DNA from: CBDCTM01 sp965222005
GTDB lineage: Bacteria; Bacteroidota; Bacteroidia; Chitinophagales; Saprospiraceae
Length of the DNA stretch: 64,000 nt
NCBI GenBank assembly: GCA_965222005.1
Contig: OZ244935.1
Location: 1,116,001 to 1,180,000, forward strand
Reading direction: 5' to 3'
The notes beneath the pieces were generated by a model. That model was given only the letters and a program-made list of their open reading frames with translations. It had not been told where the DNA came from and did no database searches. Position 1 is the stretch's first letter. Each line of letters begins with the position of its first letter. Both the position numbers and the translations under genes were made by a program. Below are positions 1-11,000 of this stretch, piece after piece.

Positions 1-1
1 C

Positions 2-1336
2 GACTCTGATGAGGCAGATGTGCAAAAAGCCGTAGAAGCCGCTCAACGGGCCTTCCCGGAATGGTCGAAAATGGGTGTACAGAAGCGTTTCCGTATATTG
101 ATTCGCATTGCCGATATCATCGAACAAAACCTCAATGCCTTTGCCCACGCTGAAAGCATTGATTCCGGAAAACCCCTCGCTATGGCGAATAGTGTGGACA
201 TTCCCCGGGCACATCAAAATTTTCGGTTTTTTGCTACTGCTATCCTCCACTTCGCCTCCGAATCGCATCACATGGAAGGCAAGGCGATCAATTTTACACT
301 GCGTCAGCCACTTGGCGTAGTAGGCTGTATCTCGCCCTGGAACTTACCGCTTTATCTTTTTAGCTGGAAGATTGCGCCGGCGCTCGCTACCGGCAATTGT
401 GTGCTGGCCAAGCCATCAGAAGTCACGCCGATGACCGCTTACATGCTCAGTAAAGCTTGCATCGAAGCCGGGCTGCCGCCGGGGGTGCTCAACATTATCC
501 ACGGGCTGGGCGGCAAAGCGGGACAGGCCATTGTGACGCATCCAAAGATCAAAGCCATTTCCTTCACCGGCGGCACCGCTACCGGCCGAAAAATTGCAGA
601 AATCGCGGCACCTCAGTTTAAAAAGCTATCCCTGGAGCTAGGCGGCAAAAACCCCAACATCATCTTCGCTGATTGTGATTTTGATGAAATGATGCTCGGC
701 ACCTTACGCTCCAGCTTTTCCAACAACGGACAGATTTGCCTTTGTGGATCACGCATTTTTGTGGAGCGCCCGATCTATGATCGCTTCAAGGAAGAACTGG
801 TCAAGCGTACTCAGTTTTTGAAAGTTGGCGATCCTTTTTCCTCCGTCACTGACCTTGGTGCGCTTTCATCAAGAGCGCATATGGAAAAAGTGATGAGCTA
901 TCTGGCACTGGCCGAGGTAGAGGGTGGCAAGGTACTTTGTGGCGGTGAGCCGGTGGTGATGAAGGGCGATTTTGAAAATGGCAGCTTCCTCAGGCCTGCT
1001 GTCATCGAAGGGCTTCCCTTTGATTGCCGCACCAATCAGGAAGAGATTTTCGGCCCGGTAGTCAGCATTATGCCTTTCGATACGGAAGAAGAGGTGCTCA
1101 AATATGCCAATTCGACAGAGTACGGCCTGTCTGCCACCCTTTGGACTAAGGATGTGCAGCGGGCCGGCCGCCTGGCAGAACGCTTGCATGCCGGGGTGGT
1201 GTGGGTCAATTGCTGGCTGTTACGCGACCTCCGCACACCTTTTGGCGGCATGAAGAATAGTGGCGTAGGCAGAGAGGGTGGGTTGGAAGCTTTGCGATTT
1301 TTCACCGAGCCCAAAAATGTGTGTCTCAAGTACTAG
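2..1336 (+). CDS. Aldehyde dehydrogenase (AmnC/ALDH8A1-like), 5' truncated by window
   Basis: NAD(P)-dependent aldehyde dehydrogenase that oxidises an aldehyde to its acid in the cytoplasm. The reading frame is open to the left edge: codons before the GTG at 20 read DSDEAD and continue the fold, so the true start lies outside and roughly 40-50 N-terminal residues are missing compared with the usual length of about 485. The visible part has the PWNLPL and FTGG nucleotide-binding motifs, the general-base Glu in LELGGKNP (codon 635-637), the catalytic Cys in GQICLCGSR (codon 737-739), EEIFGPV and the C-terminal PFGGMKNSGVGREGG. The tail FFTEPKNVCLKY resembles 2-aminomuconate/2-hydroxymuconate semialdehyde dehydrogenases of tryptophan or aromatic catabolism, but the substrate is inferred and no partner gene is visible in the window. 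Confidence 0.93.
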   Translation, partial: DSDEADVQKAVEAAQRAFPEWSKMGVQKRFRILIRIADIIEQNLNAFAHAESIDSGKPLAMANSVDIPRAHQNFRFFATAILHFASESHHMEGKAINFTLRQPLGVVGCISPWNLPLYLFSWKIAPALATGNCVLAKPSEVTPMTAYMLSKACIEAGLPPGVLNIIHGLGGKAGQAIVTHPKIKAISFTGGTATGRKIAEIAAPQFKKLSLELGGKNPNIIFADCDFDEMMLGTLRSSFSNNGQICLCGSRIFVERPIYDRFKEELVKRTQFLKVGDPFSSVTDLGALSSRAHMEKVMSYLALAEVEGGKVLCGGEPVVMKGDFENGSFLRPAVIEGLPFDCRTNQEEIFGPVVSIMPFDTEEEVLKYANSTEYGLSATLWTKDVQRAGRLAERLHAGVVWVNCWLLRDLRTPFGGMKNSGVGREGGLEALRFFTEPKNVCLKY

Positions 1337-1495
1337 TGCCCCAGGGCATACATAATGTACCAGCCCCAAAAAGAAAAATCCCAATTGACTAGTCTGGAAA
1401 ACGAAAGGTGTATTTCTTCGACCTAGTCGCACTAGTGCCGTAAGGAATAGGGCTCTTGTAATAATGCTTTTCTAATTTCACCCATTTCAATGTAG

Positions 1496-2986
1496 ATGAA
1501 GCCAGCATTTACCGGCCAGTGCTCTGATCGTGCTTATAGCAGAGGAATGGCGTTATTACTGGGCTTGGGCGCAGTCATTCGGCTGTATGCCTATCTCTAC
1601 AACCGCTCCCTCTGGTACGATGAAGCTATGCTCGCCCACAACTTGCTGCACAAATCTTTTGCGGAGCTGGGCGGAATGCTCGATTTTGGGCAAATTGCTC
1701 CTCTCGGCTTTTTGTGGGTCGAAAAATGCGCTATGCTGCTATTTGGCTCTTCGGAATATGCGCTGCGCCTGATTCCTTTTCTTTGTGCCATTGTTTCCCT
1801 TTGGCTGTTCGACAAATTGAGCCGACGGCTGTTTTCGCCCGGCTGGGCGCTTGTTGCGCTTGCTTTTTTTGCCTTTCACGGACCTCATATATACTTTGCC
1901 GTTGAACTGAAACAGTACAGCACCGATGTGTTCGTTGCCCTGCTCCTGATTTATGGTAGCTTGTGGATGCAAAAGGAGGAGGCTTCCTGGAAGCGGTTGG
2001 CTGGCTTTGCTCTGCTGTGCGCGCTGGCCGTATGGTTTTCGCAAGCGGCCGTCTTTGTAGTGGCGGGCCTGTCGCTTGTCCATTTAATGAAAACGCCGCG
2101 GACAAATTGGCTGTTCTGGAATGCGGCCTGGATACTAAGTTTTGGGCTATACTACTTTCTTTTTTTACAAGATCGCATTCAACAGGAAGGGCTGGCTGCT
2201 TTCCATCAGGCGTACTTTATGCCTTTGCAATTTTGGCAGCCAGAAAGTTGGACGTGGTACTTTGACCATTTTTTTCATGTTTTCCGAAATCCGGGTGGTT
2301 TCCTTTTTAAGTACCTGGCAGCCGTAGCAGCCTTGTTTGGCATATATGGCCTGCCGAAGCGCCGGCCATTGCTGTTAAAAGCCTATTTGTTGGCATTGGT
2401 ATTGGCTTTTCTGGTTTCCGCTTTTCAATTGTACTCTACTATCCCTCGTGTACTGCTATTTGCTGCGCCGGCAGTGATTTGGCTGGTAGTGGAGGGTTTG
2501 AGCCTAATCCAGCAAGTGCTCTCCCGGCTTCCCGCTGCCAACTACAATCGCTATCTACCCCAAATGCTTGTGGTAGTGCTGTTTCTCCAACCCTTCCTAA
2601 ATGTGATGCATCGAATCGTGGAGCCTGAAGAGGTTGAGGATATGAAAAGTGCGCTGGAATATTATCTGCAAAACAGGAAGGAAGGCGATCGTTTATACGT
2701 GTACCACTATGCTTTGCCAGCTTTTGAGTATTATAAAAAACGCTATGTTTTGAAAAATAGAGTGATGAAGGGCCGTTCGCCCTGGGAGGCCTGGCAGGCC
2801 GATTTTGACGGAATTGGCACGGGGCGGCTTTGGCTGCTGTTTTCTCATTACCAAAGGGGCAATTCGGATGACCGGCAGCTATTTGCGAGCTATTTGGATG
2901 GGCGAGCCCGACAGCTCCGGGCGCAGCAATTTAGGCGATCGGGCGTGTACTTGTATCGATTTCCAACTATCGAAATCGAGGACTAA
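1496..2986 (+). CDS. GT-C (GT39/ArnT-like) membrane glycosyltransferase
   Basis: Integral inner-membrane protein of 496 residues, probably moving a sugar from a lipid-phosphate carrier on the periplasmic side. After the first membrane helix comes the acidic motif SLWYDEA (Asp42-Glu43), which in GT-C enzymes marks the first periplasmic loop carrying the catalytic acid. About ten further hydrophobic helices follow to residue ~380. The last ~110 residues are soluble and presumably periplasmic. It starts at an ATG and lies 73 bases before the DapA-family gene; a joint function is not evident. Donor and acceptor cannot be read from the sequence. Confidence 0.8.
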   Translation: MKPAFTGQCSDRAYSRGMALLLGLGAVIRLYAYLYNRSLWYDEAMLAHNLLHKSFAELGGMLDFGQIAPLGFLWVEKCAMLLFGSSEYALRLIPFLCAIVSLWLFDKLSRRLFSPGWALVALAFFAFHGPHIYFAVELKQYSTDVFVALLLIYGSLWMQKEEASWKRLAGFALLCALAVWFSQAAVFVVAGLSLVHLMKTPRTNWLFWNAAWILSFGLYYFLFLQDRIQQEGLAAFHQAYFMPLQFWQPESWTWYFDHFFHVFRNPGGFLFKYLAAVAALFGIYGLPKRRPLLLKAYLLALVLAFLVSAFQLYSTIPRVLLFAAPAVIWLVVEGLSLIQQVLSRLPAANYNRYLPQMLVVVLFLQPFLNVMHRIVEPEEVEDMKSALEYYLQNRKEGDRLYVYHYALPAFEYYKKRYVLKNRVMKGRSPWEAWQADFDGIGTGRLWLLFSHYQRGNSDDRQLFASYLDGRARQLRAQQFRRSGVYLYRFPTIEIED

Positions 2987-3059
2987 CAAACTTTTTCATC
3001 TTCCTGCTTTCTGGAAAAATTAATATTTTCGCGCCAGTATTTATCAAAACCCGACTCCA

Positions 3060-4004
3060 ATGACTGTAAAATGGGAAGGCGTTTATCCTGCCGTCACCAC
3101 TAAGTTCACTGCCGATGATCAGCTCGACCTGTCAGTTTTTGGGCACAATTTGCAAGCCCAGATCGATGCCGGAGTGGAGGGCATCGTGCTTTGTGGAAGC
3201 CTCGGCGAGGCCAGTACGCTCAGCAATGCGGAGAAGCTGCGCCTGCTCACCTACAGTTTAAGCGAATTTGGCGGGCAGTTGCCCATCATCCTCAATATCG
3301 CCGAGCGGCGCACTTCCGAAGCCATTGCGATGGTGCAGCAGGCTGAAAAGCTGGGGGCGCATGGTTTTATGCTCCTTCCGCCCATGCAGTACAAAGCCGG
3401 CGATGCCGAAGTGGTCACCTTTTTCAAAACCATTGCCCAATCTACCAGCCGCCCTATCATGGTGTACAACAATCCGGTAGATTACAAAATCATGGTTTCT
3501 GTACCGATGCTGGAGGAGCTGCTAAAGCTGGACAACATCCAGGCCATTAAAGAATCGACCCGTGATATTACCAACATCACCCGCATGCGCAACGCCTTCG
3601 GCGGCCGCCTCAAAATACTGGGCGGTGTAGATACGCTAGCTTTTGAATCGCTGGCCGCCGGAGCAGATGGTTGGGTGGCTGGCCTGGTGAATGCCTTCCC
3701 TCGCGAAACGGTACTCATCTACCAACTGACCAAAGCAGGGCGTTTGCAGGAAGCGTTGGATATCTATCGTTGGTTTATGCCCTTGCTGGAACTTGACATT
3801 CACCCCAAGCTGGTACAATACATCAAATTGGCCGAAGTGGCTACGGGCCTGGGTACAGAAGCGGTGCGGCCTCCGCGCCTGCCATTGAGCGGTGCGGAAA
3901 GGCAGCGGGTGCTGGCGATCATTGAGAAAGGAGTGGCAAAACGCCCGGATTTGGCGGGTTTTGTGGAAAGCGATTTAACCTTTGGTGATTCTTCGACACC
4001 ATGA
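3060..4004 (+). CDS. DapA/NanA-family lyase, likely 1-pyrroline-4-hydroxy-2-carboxylate deaminase
   Basis: A class I aldolase-fold (TIM barrel) protein of 314 residues. The Schiff-base Lys is Lys164 in QAIKEST and the catalytic Tyr is Tyr136 in MVYNNP. The usual GTTGE substrate motif is replaced by GSLGEAST, which argues against lysine biosynthesis (DapA) and fits the catabolic branch that includes the hydroxyproline-pathway deaminase (LhpC/HypD type). That enzyme converts 1-pyrroline-4-hydroxy-2-carboxylate to alpha-ketoglutarate semialdehyde. The other enzymes of the pathway are about 45 kb away at 48.9-54.0 kb. Family assignment is firm; the specific reaction is inferred from that company. 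A lyase such as KDG or sialate aldolase remains possible. Confidence 0.85.
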   Translation: MTVKWEGVYPAVTTKFTADDQLDLSVFGHNLQAQIDAGVEGIVLCGSLGEASTLSNAEKLRLLTYSLSEFGGQLPIILNIAERRTSEAIAMVQQAEKLGAHGFMLLPPMQYKAGDAEVVTFFKTIAQSTSRPIMVYNNPVDYKIMVSVPMLEELLKLDNIQAIKESTRDITNITRMRNAFGGRLKILGGVDTLAFESLAAGADGWVAGLVNAFPRETVLIYQLTKAGRLQEALDIYRWFMPLLELDIHPKLVQYIKLAEVATGLGTEAVRPPRLPLSGAERQRVLAIIEKGVAKRPDLAGFVESDLTFGDSSTP

Positions 4005-4028
4005 TAAGGTACAATTATAGATGCTCTT

Positions 4029-4043
4029 GACACATTATGTGTC
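4029..4043. terminator. Small palindrome between convergent genes
   Basis: A perfect 6-base inverted repeat, GACACA-TTA-TGTGTC, lies in the 125-base gap between the convergent DapA-family and M48 genes. The position suits a shared terminator, but the stem is short and no clear T-tract follows. Confidence 0.3.
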
Positions 4044-4129
4044 CTCAACATACCCTTCTTCTCACTCACAGGTGCCTGCTTGCTTTATATGGCCTATAAC
4101 TCCTGTTTATCGAACAAGTGCAAAGGCTT

Positions 4130-4921
4130 TTACAAAAGACTCTTGATGCGCTGATATTCGCGATTTTCCTCAGCCCTGGGCGAGCAACCGAGTTCTTTTG
4201 CTCGTTGTTCAATCTTCTGAACCCTGTTGGTTGGGTTGGGGTGGGTGCTGAGAAATTCAGGAGGGGAGCCTTTACTTCCAATTTTTTTAAAAAACCCTGC
4301 TGCTCCGCTGGGGTTGTAATCATGGGTACCACAAAGGTAGGTGACAGAATACGCATCGGCTTCGGTTTCGTGAGAACGGCTAAACTTGAGGCTGAGTAAG
4401 CCCTGCGCAATTTGAGTGACAGCGCCGCTTTTTCCCAAAGCCGCATCGATCAATACCGATATACCTACACTGCGGGTGAGCTGACGCGTGGAATGGCGGC
4501 GGTCGGCATGCGCAATTTCGTGCCCCAGCACACCGGCCAGTTGGTCTTCCGTGTCCAGGAATTTGATCAATCCGGTATATACATAAATGTAGCCACCGGG
4601 AGTGGCAAAGGCATTGAGGGTTTTGTCATCATCAATGATTTTTATCGCCCATTTGAATTCATTTTTATATCGAACCTTACCGCTATTCAATATATTTCGA
4701 GTCATTGAACGGATGTAACGATAAGCCTCTTCATTGCCCCGTTCAGGCAAAATGGGAAATTCGGAAGGTTTGCTTTCGATCTCCTGACTGACCTGCTGGC
4801 CGAGTCGAATATCATCCTCCACAGGGAAGATATTGAGATTGCTCAATGATTTTTTAGCTGGATCGCAGGAAGTCAGCATCATCAAAAAGAGCAATATTGA
4901 ATAAAGCGTGATATTCTTCAT
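4130..4921 (-). CDS. M48-family metalloprotease lipoprotein
   Basis: Zinc endopeptidase of the M48/BepA-like group, 263 residues, probably anchored in the periplasm. The N-terminus is a lipoprotein signal with lipobox LTSC (Cys19). The zinc motif HEIAH is at residues 134-138, followed by ADRRHSTRQL. The third ligand region is the ExxxD in HETEADAYS (Glu185-Asp189). The C-terminal STHPNPTNRVQ motif is typical of the family. Related proteases degrade misfolded outer-membrane proteins; that role is inferred. It is transcribed in the same direction as the giant surface proteins, with a 124-base gap, so it may or may not be cotranscribed. Confidence 0.92.
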   Translation of the reverse strand: MKNITLYSILLFLMMLTSCDPAKKSLSNLNIFPVEDDIRLGQQVSQEIESKPSEFPILPERGNEEAYRYIRSMTRNILNSGKVRYKNEFKWAIKIIDDDKTLNAFATPGGYIYVYTGLIKFLDTEDQLAGVLGHEIAHADRRHSTRQLTRSVGISVLIDAALGKSGAVTQIAQGLLSLKFSRSHETEADAYSVTYLCGTHDYNPSGAAGFFKKIGSKGSPPEFLSTHPNPTNRVQKIEQRAKELGCSPRAEENREYQRIKSLL

Positions 4922-5045
4922 GTTGGCACTTTTGTTTGCCTTTAGAACGAGTTAATTGGTAAAAAGATAAACCTATTTCCTGGATTTAATGCTTTTTTAA
5001 AGAGGCTTAAAGAAATGTTAGCAACTTATTGCTGACCATTCCAGC

Positions 5046-8000
5046 CTACTGCTGTAGCACAAACTTTTTCACCTCTCTGGTTCCATCCTTGCGCTGATGC
5101 TGAATAAAGTAGGTGCCGGCGGGCAGGTCCGAAATATTCAGGCGGATCATGTTCCAGTCTTGCTGAACAGGCAAGATCATGGTCTTCAAATTCCGTCCCG
5201 TAAGATCGGTGATGGCCAAAGTAGCTTGTGGGTCTTGGCTGAAGAGCTTGACATTCAATACTGTATGCTGCTCATGGACGGCTGGGTTGGGGAAGATAAT
5301 CATGCGCTTCCCATCATAGCAATCATTGCGTACGCTAAGCATCTTGGAGTATCGTACCGAACCATCGAGATCCACCATTTTTAAGCGGTAATAGTTGATT
5401 TTTGATGATTCCCTGTCAAGGTACTGGTAGATATTCCTGCCGTTGCTACCAGCCGATGCTATTTCTTCGAGCAAATGGAACGAGATGCCATTGCTGCTTC
5501 GCTGCAGTTCATAATGACTAAATTGGGTTTCACTTTCTACTGTCCAGTTAAGTCGAACGTCACAGTTTTCCCGATGGGCTTCAAATTGGCTCAGCTCTAC
5601 CGGCAAGCTCATGCAAGGTGGTGGCGCATCGTAGTACTCGATATCATTACAGCCGGTGGTTGTCTCAAAATGTGCTGCCACACCATTCTTGTACGTGCTG
5701 TCGGCAGGCACTGTGAGATCGACTGATTGAGGTGATGTCAAGGTAGTGGCGTCAATATAAACAGAATCGGAGAGTGAATACACAAGTATTTTTTCGCCGG
5801 ATGGAGCTCCGCTTCCCCAACTGACCGTTACCGTTACCTCAGATTCACTGATTTGGCTTCCAGTATCATAGGTACAACTCCCAACAGCGACATTATCAAT
5901 ACTTAAATCGCAATCAGATACTATCGTACAAACGTCCACCAGTTCCACGCTTGCACTTTTAGTACAACCATTACTACTTGTGACGGTAACGGAATAGCTT
6001 CCAAAATCAGCAGCTACAAGATTACTTAAACTATTTCTACGTTGGGAAGAACTAAACCCATTGGGGCCGCTCCATTGGTAGCTCGCGCCGGGGATGTTAT
6101 CGACGGATATGTTAGTAGTTCCGTCCTCACAAGCAGGTGTGGCCGTTGGAGTAATGCTGAAATCATCTACTTTTATTACAATAGTTTGGCTGGCCATACA
6201 GCCCGCCGGGGTAAAAACCGTTACCGTATATTCTGTCGTCTGTGTAGGTGAAAAAATTGGTGCCGCTATTTTGTTATTACTTATATTTTGGTTTGGTGTC
6301 CAGATGATGCTGTATGGCTCCTGAACCCCTGAAATGCCATTATCAACTCCTACGCTACTACCTTGGCACACTACCCTATCATTATAATCCAACTCCGGTA
6401 TCGGATTAAACGTTACCACGACTTCATCAGCAGCCGTACAGTTTACTCCATCATCTACGGTAAGAGTATAGGTAATCGTGGCGGCAGACGGACCAATCTT
6501 GGACAATGAGACCGTAGGCATGGCGCTACTAGGGTCACTCAGACCAGTAGTAGGCCACCAGCTATAGGTATGGCCGAGATCTGTAGATCCCAGAGTGAAA
6601 CTGTCGCCAAAGCAGCCCGATACCTCTTCTCCGGCATCTGCAACCGGAGCGGGATCAATGGTTACCACAACCTGATCGGTGGCCATCAGGCCATTGCACG
6701 GATTGGTTACTGTTACCGTATAAGTCGTTGTCACTTCGGGCAAGGCTTTCGGATTGGCCACATCATTGGCCGACAATCCGGCAGCCGGCGACCAAGCGTA
6801 AGTCATTCCTGGCACAAGAGCTGAACCAATTGATACGGCAGGATCAGCTAAACATTTATTGTCGTCTGCGCCGGCATTGGCTGTAGGTGCTCCTGTAGGA
6901 ATGGTTACTGTAACGATATCCGTACTGGCCGGACATGCTCCTGCAATAGTCGTCACGGTCAATTGATACTGTGTCGTACCCGTAGGGTTGACGGTGATCT
7001 GAGGCGTATTGACCACTCCCGGCAAGGGTCCAGGGCCGGCAAATATAGCCCAGTTGTAATTATACAAGGCGGGGTTGCCGGGCGTCCCGACGGTAACAGG
7101 CGCTCCGGTACAGGTAGCTTCATCTTTTCCCGCATCGACGGGCGGCATATCAACCTGTATCGTCACATTGTCGGTAACCTCGCATGTGCCATCCGACACC
7201 GTCAATGACAAGGTAGTGGTTTCGGTACCAATAAAATTCGGGTTTTGAATGAAGGCATTATCTACCGCGGTGGCAGGTGACCATGTAAAGCTCGTCGCTC
7301 CCGTTGCAGCTACTCCCAATAAAGCCAAAGGGCCACCCGGGCACACTACACCATAACTCCCCATTGAAGTGATAGACGGGCCTGCCGTTGGTGTTATAGT
7401 AACGGAAGCTGTCACGGGAGCTCCGCCACATTTATCGCTAGCTTCCAGGGTATAGGTAAGAGAGGTGCTTTGTACTTTTACTTTGGGTGTAAGTGAGTTA
7501 GTCTGTCCCAGATATTGTAATCCGGGGTCATCAACGGATGTCCATTGAAAGTCATAGCCGGCAGGAACACTGGCACCCGTTATATCCACCAGGCTTCCCA
7601 CACAACCACTTTGGGCAGGATCGACTGATACGGAAGGAGGTGTGGTTGGATTAACTTCCACATCTACTTTATCAGTAGTTGTACAGCCTGTAGCCACATC
7701 GGTTACAGTCAGTTCAAAAGTAGTGGTACCTGTGGGCAGAGCCGATACATCGACGGTGGGTTGTGCTAAAGTTGCATTATTCAAATAGCTGGTATTCGTC
7801 CAGGAATAGGTGGCATCGGGGCTTTCGTCGGTATTGGTACCAATGGTTACATCGGGGTCGGAGGGGCAGAGATTAGAATGATCGCTACCTGCGTTTGCTG
7901 TTTCTGTAGTTGTATTTTCAAGGGTAACAACAACAGAACTGCTCTGATTGCAAATCGTTTGACTAAAGAAATCCTGAACCGTCTTTGTCACTGTTACTGT

Positions 8001-11000
8001 ATAAATTTGCGTTTTGGAGGGACTAGCATTGGGTTGGGCCGTATATGGATTATCAAGCCCCTCTTTAGGTGTCCATTCATAACTATATGTCGTTAGACCC
8101 GTAAAGATATCCCCGCTAGAAGGTAGTGCAGGTGTTCCGATTTGAACGGAATTTCCAGGGCATAGTGATTTGTCGGCACCGGCATCTGAAAAAGAACTGT
8201 TAAATTGCAATGTAACAAAAGCTGTTGAACTACATCCAGTCACAGGATCTATAACCCGCACTTCATAATAATCCGCCACGTCAGGGCCGCTAAGCGTTGG
8301 GCGCAACGCTTTAGGATCATTCAGCCCCAGCTCAGGTGTCCATTTGATATCCCAATCCGGATTTTCGTACTGTGTTTGACCTGTGGCCGGCCCCAAGTGA
8401 ATATTATTTATATCTTCAATACAATCAAACGTTAAGGGAGAAGAGCCTGCACTGGCTAACACTTGTGGGCGAACTACTACCATAACCTGGTCGGAATGGC
8501 TGATGCCTGTGTTGGTGTTGGTGGTCGTGAGAATATAAGTACGGGTTCCCGAAGGCGTATTCACAGTGGTTGTTGAACTGGTAGGCGCACTCAAGTCAGC
8601 AGTAGGAGACCATTGGTAGCTCATATTGGAATTGGCAGAGGCGGGGATGCCAATTTGTACCGACTCCCCTTTGCAAATAACCACTTCTTCCTCAGCCATT
8701 TCTGCAGAAGGGGCAGCATTGGCATCCAGAGGATCCGACATCACACAATTGCCTCCGGTTTCTACAACTACCAGTACGGTATCAGTAGCCATTTTTCCGG
8801 AACAAGTATCAATGGCAGTAAGTGTGTATCGGGTTGTAAAAAAAGGCTTGGCAGCAACGCTGGGCGCATCCAGTCCGTTGTATTGGCTCAGGTAGGAATA
8901 CAGCCCCGCAGTCGGCGACCAGGAATAAATAACGCCTGCTTCACCGTCCATTCCGATAAAATCGCCACCAAAAGGTTGTGGACAAATAGTGGTTTGGTTG
9001 GGATTGCTTTTTTCATAGGCATCCACAGAAGGTACATTTGCTGGTACATTTACCGCAACAGTGTCCTTGTCCTGCGCTCCGTTGCAAAGGCTGGTTTGTG
9101 TAAGCACAAATTCGGTTGTACTGTCCACCGAAGCTATCGGTTGAGCAGCATTAACATTGTTGAGAAAGGGTGCTGCCGAAGCTCCGCCTTTTACAATCCA
9201 CTGATAGGAAAAATTGACATCTCCCGGGGTGCCTATTTGAATTGATTTGTGAGTAGTCGTATCCGGCCAGTTGACGCAAGCATCCACATCGGCCCCGGCA
9301 TTGGCAACAGGTATATTATTCTCAAATATTATCTGCATCGTATCGCGGGTTGTGCCGCAGCTACTTGTCGTTTCCAAAACGATTTTATACGTTCCCGCAG
9401 TAGCAATATTGACGGATGGATTGGCAGATGTGGGATTGGTAATACCGGTAGTGGAACCATCATCGGCCCGCGTCCAAGAGTAAGAGGTGTACAAAGGATT
9501 AGGTGAATTGCCTATGGTAACGTTGGTGCCCGGGCAGCCCTTTTTATCTTCCCCGGCGTTCGCACTGGCCAGATCGATAGTCAATTGTATTACGTCCGTT
9601 GCTGTAGCCCCTGTACAGAGGCTGGTCATGGTCAGTGTGTACTCCCTTTCGGCAAAGACTTTCAATGCCGTTGGTTGTGCAATATTCGGATTGTCCAGCC
9701 CTTCAGCCGGAGACCAGCTATAGGTAAACGTCGCTACCTCCGGAGTGCCGATCTGATAATCCGATGCAATACAAACAGCCGCATTTGCACCTGCATCAAT
9801 AACTGTGGAAGGATGCGCATCTACATAAACCACCACATCGTCTGTAGCAGTTGTGCCGCTGCAGTCTGTATAAGTCAAGGTGTAGGTGGTAGTGCTGTTG
9901 GGGAAAGCATTTGGCTTTCCAACAGAGGCACTGCTCAGCCCTGCTGTGGGCGACCAGCTATAGGTGACGCCTTCAAAATGGTGGGTGCCGATTTGAGTAG
10001 TATCCCCGCTGCAAATGTGCCGATTTTCACCTGCATCAACCTGTGCGGCACCTGGAATTAATTCCAGGTGGACCGTATCCGTTTCAATAGCTCCGTGGGC
10101 ATCGGTTACCTGTACCTGAAAAGTGGCTGTTGCATTGAGATCAACCGTGGGGTTGGGCAGGGTGTTGTCATTGATGCTATTAACCGAGGCAGGAGTAAGG
10201 GCCGTCCATTGGTAAGTGTAGGGCTCTTTCCCACAATGTACACTCAATTGGTTGAGCTGAATATTTTTGCTGCCACAAATGGTGTCGTTTTCTGTTTCGA
10301 TATGCAGATTGCTGTATTTCATTATGTAACCAAAAGAAGCTCCGCCGCTGGTCATAAATGCATCAGCAGAAACGGGAATGTCCGGAGAAGATGAGGTGCC
10401 GGCAAAGTAAACGGCTCCGTCATGAATATCTATCTCTGCCCATTTTTCAGCATTATTACCCCCAACATAAGTTCCCTGGGTCAAAGTGGACAATTGCTCA
10501 TTGAGGCGCAGTAAAAAGCCATCCCTGGTGGAAGTTCCCAGGCCGGAAGGCTCGTGAGCATCCGGCGGCATCTCAATTATACCATTGCTTCTTATTTCAC
10601 CAGAAAGATAAACATCGCCACAGCTTCCAAGCAATATTTCGTGCATTTCAATGCCTACCCCGCCACTGGTAAAATCTACCGGTATATAAGAAGATGCCAG
10701 CATCTGTCCGTCGGATGGCCTGATGTTCGCCACATAGATATTAGGCCTGTTGCTAATAGGCTGCGCCTGATAAGGCGAACCGACCAACGGCAGGAGGTGG
10801 TCTGTCGGAAGGTTTGGCATGTGTGTCATATACACAAACACCTCTCCGTTGAGAGCTGCCAGGTCCAATAGGTTCTCCGTCTCATCAGTTCCGATTTCAG
10901 TTGCGTAAAGCAAATCAGCATCTCCATTACCTTTTGGGTCAATTTCCACCAAAAACCCATCCGGATAGGATTCCGTTGGCTTGTCGAAATCATCGAAAGC

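Noticed and set aside
1332..1439. 9-base direct repeats ACTAGTGCC around ~90 bases after the aldehyde dehydrogenase
   Set aside because: They resemble target duplications, but the enclosed segment has no inverted ends or coding content, so chance is a sufficient explanation.
8613..9245. 210-residue open frame on the plus strand inside the first giant gene
   Set aside because: It is antisense to regular Ig-like modules and its composition mirrors the complement of their repeated codons; no family resemblance or promoter was seen.
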